Shown here in pieces: positions 7,270 to 8,710 of a DNA stretch of 8,710 nt. This DNA comes from an uncultured Lachnospiraceae bacterium (GTDB taxonomy: Bacteria > Bacillota > Clostridia > Lachnospirales > Lachnospiraceae). Position numbers and translations under genes: made by a program. The notes under the pieces were generated by a model. It saw nothing but the letters and a program-made list of their open reading frames with translations, had not been told where the DNA came from and made no database searches. Within the stretch, counting starts at the first letter, position 1; the number at the start of each line of letters is the position of its first letter. Where the stretch lies: assembly GCA_947591115.1 (NCBI GenBank), contig CANQCX010000078.1, positions 1-8,710 of the forward strand. Direction: 5' to 3'.

Positions 7270-7291
7270 AAAAAACGCCTGTTTCAGACGC
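7270..7291 (-). terminator. Promoter-distal intrinsic terminator of the operon leader (riboswitch expression platform)
   Basis: On the minus strand, CGUCUG (7290-7285) pairs with CAGGCG (7281-7276) around an AAA loop. Six U follow (7275-7270), 36 bases before the chelatase start codon. Its 5' arm and loop can instead pair with an upstream segment at 7410-7419, giving an antiterminator. An outer 8-bp pairing of GUUUGUGC (7297-7290) with GCACAAAC (7269-7262) encloses it. Confidence 0.65.
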
Positions 7292-7299
7292 ACAAACAG

Positions 7300-7328
7300 A
7301 AAAACCCTTTGCCGGATAACGGGAAAGG
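7300..7328 (-). terminator. Second candidate terminator in the operon leader
   Basis: On the minus strand, CCUUU (7328-7324) pairs with AAAGG (7310-7306). After one C-C mismatch, CCG (7322-7320) pairs with CGG (7314-7312) around UUAUC. A G and five U (7304-7300) follow. It is weaker than the terminator just downstream, because of the mismatch. Confidence 0.5.
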
Positions 7329-7411
7329 ATCTGTACACAAAAGAAGCATTCGAAGAAATCACAAGCGGCGAAATCCTCCTATGCCAAACGTACAGCCAAT
7401 GAACTCGTGGC

Positions 7412-7427
7412 CTGAAACAATTGTTTC
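7412..7427 (-). promoter_or_regulatory. Palindrome and candidate antiterminator segment after the riboswitch
   Basis: GAAACAATTGTTTC at 7414-7427 is a perfect 14-base palindrome lying 5 bases past the right arm of P1. In RNA its 3' half with the next bases, UGUUUCAGGC (7419-7410), can pair with GUCUGAAACA (7289-7280) in the distal terminator over 10 bp with one G-U. This makes it a candidate antiterminator; an operator is the alternative. Confidence 0.4.
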
Positions 7428-7432
7428 CGTAC

Positions 7433-7608
7433 TGCAGTCAGGCAGGTCTCCCGGCTCGGAGCTCACTGCATCCGCCATCTTCCCAGTTTCCCAGTGATCT
7501 ATCGGCTTCTGCTCCTTCCTTACGGTGACGAGTTCGCACAGGACTTCCACCTGTTTCCCTTTTCACCAGAGCCAACGGGAATCCCCATTGCTCTGACACC
7601 TGACTGCA
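7433..7608 (-). ncRNA. Cobalamin riboswitch
   Basis: The leader RNA shows the hallmarks of the cobalamin (AdoCbl-type) riboswitch in order. These are GGTGAAAAGGGAA (7567-7555), the following GGTGGAAGTCC (7551-7541), the middle segment with CACTGGGAAACTGGGAAG, and the B12-box-like end GCCGGGAGACCTGCC (7455-7441). A perfect 10-bp P1 stem closes it: TGCAGTCAGG (7608-7599) with CCTGACTGCA (7442-7433). Binding of a cobalamin would be expected to switch off the operon by terminating transcription at the downstream hairpins. It lies between the promoter (7627-7655) and the chelatase gene. A structure search would confirm the class. Confidence 0.93.
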
Positions 7609-7626
7609 CAATATAAAATTCATGCT

Positions 7627-7655
7627 ATTCTATCATATCTTTTTTAAAAATGCAA
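7627..7655 (-). promoter_or_regulatory. Sigma-A-type promoter of the riboswitch operon
   Basis: On the minus strand, TTGCAT (7655-7650) is followed after 17 bases by TAGAAT (7632-7627), preceded by TGA as an extended -10. Transcription should begin near 7620, about 12 bases before the riboswitch P1 stem. Its -35 is only 7 bases from the -35 of the divergent reductase promoter. Confidence 0.8.
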
Positions 7656-7662
7656 TCTGCTG

Positions 7663-7691
7663 TTGCCACAAAAAACGCCGTACGGTATAAT
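7663..7691 (+). promoter_or_regulatory. Sigma-A-type promoter of the reductase gene
   Basis: TTGCCA (7663-7668) is separated by 17 bases from TATAAT (7686-7691). Transcription should begin near 7698, leaving a leader of about 49 bases before the ATG at 7747. This also rules out an in-frame ATG at 7663, which lies inside the -35. Confidence 0.8.
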
Positions 7692-7746
7692 CGGAATAAA
7701 ATTACAGATAAAAGAAAAAATAAGGAAAAAGGGGGAAAACAGCACC

Positions 7747-8601
7747 ATGATCTATGACGCTGCCATTATCGGAACCGGTCCTGCAGGAATTTCTGCGGCG
7801 CTGAATTTAAAAATACATGAGAAAAACTTTATCTGGCTGGGCAGCCGGCAATTAAGCGAAAAGATTTCCAAAGCGGAACGGATCTCCAATTATCCCGGAT
7901 TTTTCTCCGTTACGGGAAAGGAGCTGACGGATGCGTTTACGCAGCAGATTTCCCAAATGCAGATTGAAATTACGGAAAGCATGGTCAATTCCGTTCTTCC
8001 GTTTGACGGACATTACGCTTTGATGGCGGGGGAAAATTTTTACGAAGCGCAGACCGTTATCCTGGCTACGGGAACCGCCTTTACCGCGGCGCTGCAGCAG
8101 GAAACGGACTGGCTCGGAAAAGGCGTCAGCTACTGCGCTACCTGCGACGGCGGACTTTATCGTGACAAAACCATTGCCGTTATCTGCGGAAACGCGCGTT
8201 TTGAACATGAAGCGCGCTATCTCGCAGAACTGGCAAAAACCGTATATTTTTTCCCGGAATATCCGAACGCCTCCGACCTATCGGAAAATACCATAAAACC
8301 ATCGCAAAAACCGGCTGCCGTCGAGGGGGAGCAGCGCGTTACGGGGCTGCGCCTGAAGGACGGCACGCTGCTTCCGGTTGACGGCGTCTTCTGCCTGCGG
8401 GATTCCGTCACGCTGTCCGCGCTGCTGCCCAATCTGCAGATGCAAGAAAACCACATTGCGGTAGACCGCCGCATGGCGACTAATCTGGCGGGATGCTTCG
8501 CCGCCGGAGACTGCACCGGAAGGCCTTATCAATATACCAAGTCCGTTGGAGAGGGAAATGTTGCCGCGCACAGCGCAATCGAATATCTGGCGTCCCTATA
8601 A
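7747..8601 (+). CDS. Thioredoxin-reductase-like flavoprotein lacking the NADPH motif, likely ferredoxin-dependent
   Basis: This 284-residue protein has the thioredoxin reductase plan: FAD loop GTGPAG (9-14), NYPGF (48-52), ATGT (108-111), redox motif CATC (Cys130, Cys133) and C-terminal FAD motif FAAGDCTG (251-258). The central domain is short and divergent. Where NADPH-dependent enzymes have GGGDSA it reads CGNARF (147-152), and the HRR motif is replaced by FFPEYPN (168-174). It ends GRPYQYTKSVGEGNVAAHS (258-276). These traits fit the ferredoxin-dependent flavin thioredoxin reductases (FFTR) described from clostridia. The role would be reduction of thioredoxin-like proteins using ferredoxin electrons. 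No thioredoxin gene is visible here. The start follows GGGGG by 11 bases and the TATAAT promoter by about 55, and begins with the expected MIYDAAIIG strand. FFTR is the leading call; another non-NADPH reductase is possible. Confidence 0.88.
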   Translation: MIYDAAIIGTGPAGISAALNLKIHEKNFIWLGSRQLSEKISKAERISNYPGFFSVTGKELTDAFTQQISQMQIEITESMVNSVLPFDGHYALMAGENFYEAQTVILATGTAFTAALQQETDWLGKGVSYCATCDGGLYRDKTIAVICGNARFEHEARYLAELAKTVYFFPEYPNASDLSENTIKPSQKPAAVEGEQRVTGLRLKDGTLLPVDGVFCLRDSVTLSALLPNLQMQENHIAVDRRMATNLAGCFAAGDCTGRPYQYTKSVGEGNVAAHSAIEYLASL

Positions 8602-8614
8602 TCGGACGCCAGAT
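8585..8614 (+). terminator. Strong stem-loop at the reductase stop codon, probable 3' end
   Basis: ATCTGGCGTCC (8585-8595) is a perfect 11-bp inverted repeat of GGACGCCAGAT (8604-8614) around an 8-base loop that includes the TAA stop (8599-8601). No good T-run follows, so it may be a weak terminator or an mRNA-stabilising stem. Confidence 0.5.
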
Positions 8615-8710
8615 TGACGTCTATGACATGGAACGCAAGCACAGTGCTAAAAGAAAAGAACTGATTGTAAAGAGGATTCCAAAATGATACACTGATAGTA
8701 ACGACATTTT
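8615..8710 (+). other. Right-hand tail without a secure gene
   Basis: This stretch holds only a 19-codon frame, ATG at 8628 to TGA at 8685-8687, encoding MERKHSAKRKELIVKRIPK. No ribosome site precedes it. The peptide faintly recalls the N-terminus of Fur/PerR-type regulators, so a broken gene start is possible. I claim no gene here. Confidence 0.25.

Noticed and set aside
7359..7550. 63-codon minus-strand frame
   Set aside because: It lies across the cobalamin riboswitch; the conserved RNA elements explain this sequence.
7663..7746. Longer start for the reductase at ATG 7663, adding 28 residues
   Set aside because: The ATG lies inside the -35 region (7663-7668) of the gene's own promoter. 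The added residues are lysine-rich and unlike any reductase, and the FAD strand begins at the ATG at 7747.
1..8710. CRISPR arrays, insertion sequences, tRNA or rRNA genes
   Set aside because: No regularly spaced repeats, transposase frames, tRNA-like cloverleaf or rRNA stretches were seen on either strand.

Overview
The window looks like chromosomal DNA from a Clostridia-type Firmicute, probably Lachnospiraceae-like. The evidence is strong AGGAGG-type ribosome sites, tightly packed genes, Gram-positive lipoproteins with short acidic or Thr/Gln-rich linkers, a pheS gene of Firmicute type, and a thioredoxin-reductase homologue of the kind seen in anaerobes. The species cannot be named from the sequence.

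Layout: (1) 1-518, minus strand: the first 172 codons of pheS, cut by the window edge. A good promoter (622-650) and a short attenuator-like leader (566-606) precede it. (2) 660-768: a short coding-like tail that may be the 3' remnant of a lost gene. (3) 769-1803, minus: a RhuM-family gene that looks like an accessory insertion. (4) 1859-7234, minus: a compact five-gene operon. In transcription order it encodes an exported CbiK-type cobaltochelatase lipoprotein, a lipoprotein with two repeated beta-rich domains, a solute-binding lipoprotein, a FecCD-type permease and an ABC ATPase with an extra C-terminal domain. (5) 7235-7660: the operon leader, with a sigma-A promoter, a cobalamin riboswitch closed by a 10-bp P1 stem, a candidate antiterminator and two candidate intrinsic terminators. 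(6) 7747-8601, plus: a thioredoxin-reductase-like flavoprotein that keeps FAD and redox CxxC motifs but lacks the NADPH-binding motif, so it may be a ferredoxin-dependent reductase. It is transcribed divergently from the operon from an adjacent promoter. (7) 8602-8710: a stem-loop and a short tail with no secure gene.

How the parts fit: the riboswitch implies that the operon is expressed when cobalamin is scarce. The transporter genes then most simply encode a corrinoid importer (BtuFCD-like). The unusual parts are the chelatase and the two-domain lipoprotein, which are predicted to sit outside the membrane. This suggests a surface system that captures tetrapyrroles or corrinoids, or inserts or removes their metal, before import. 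It is the best candidate in the window for an incompletely described system. The substrate is inferred; haem or another metallo-tetrapyrrole remains possible.
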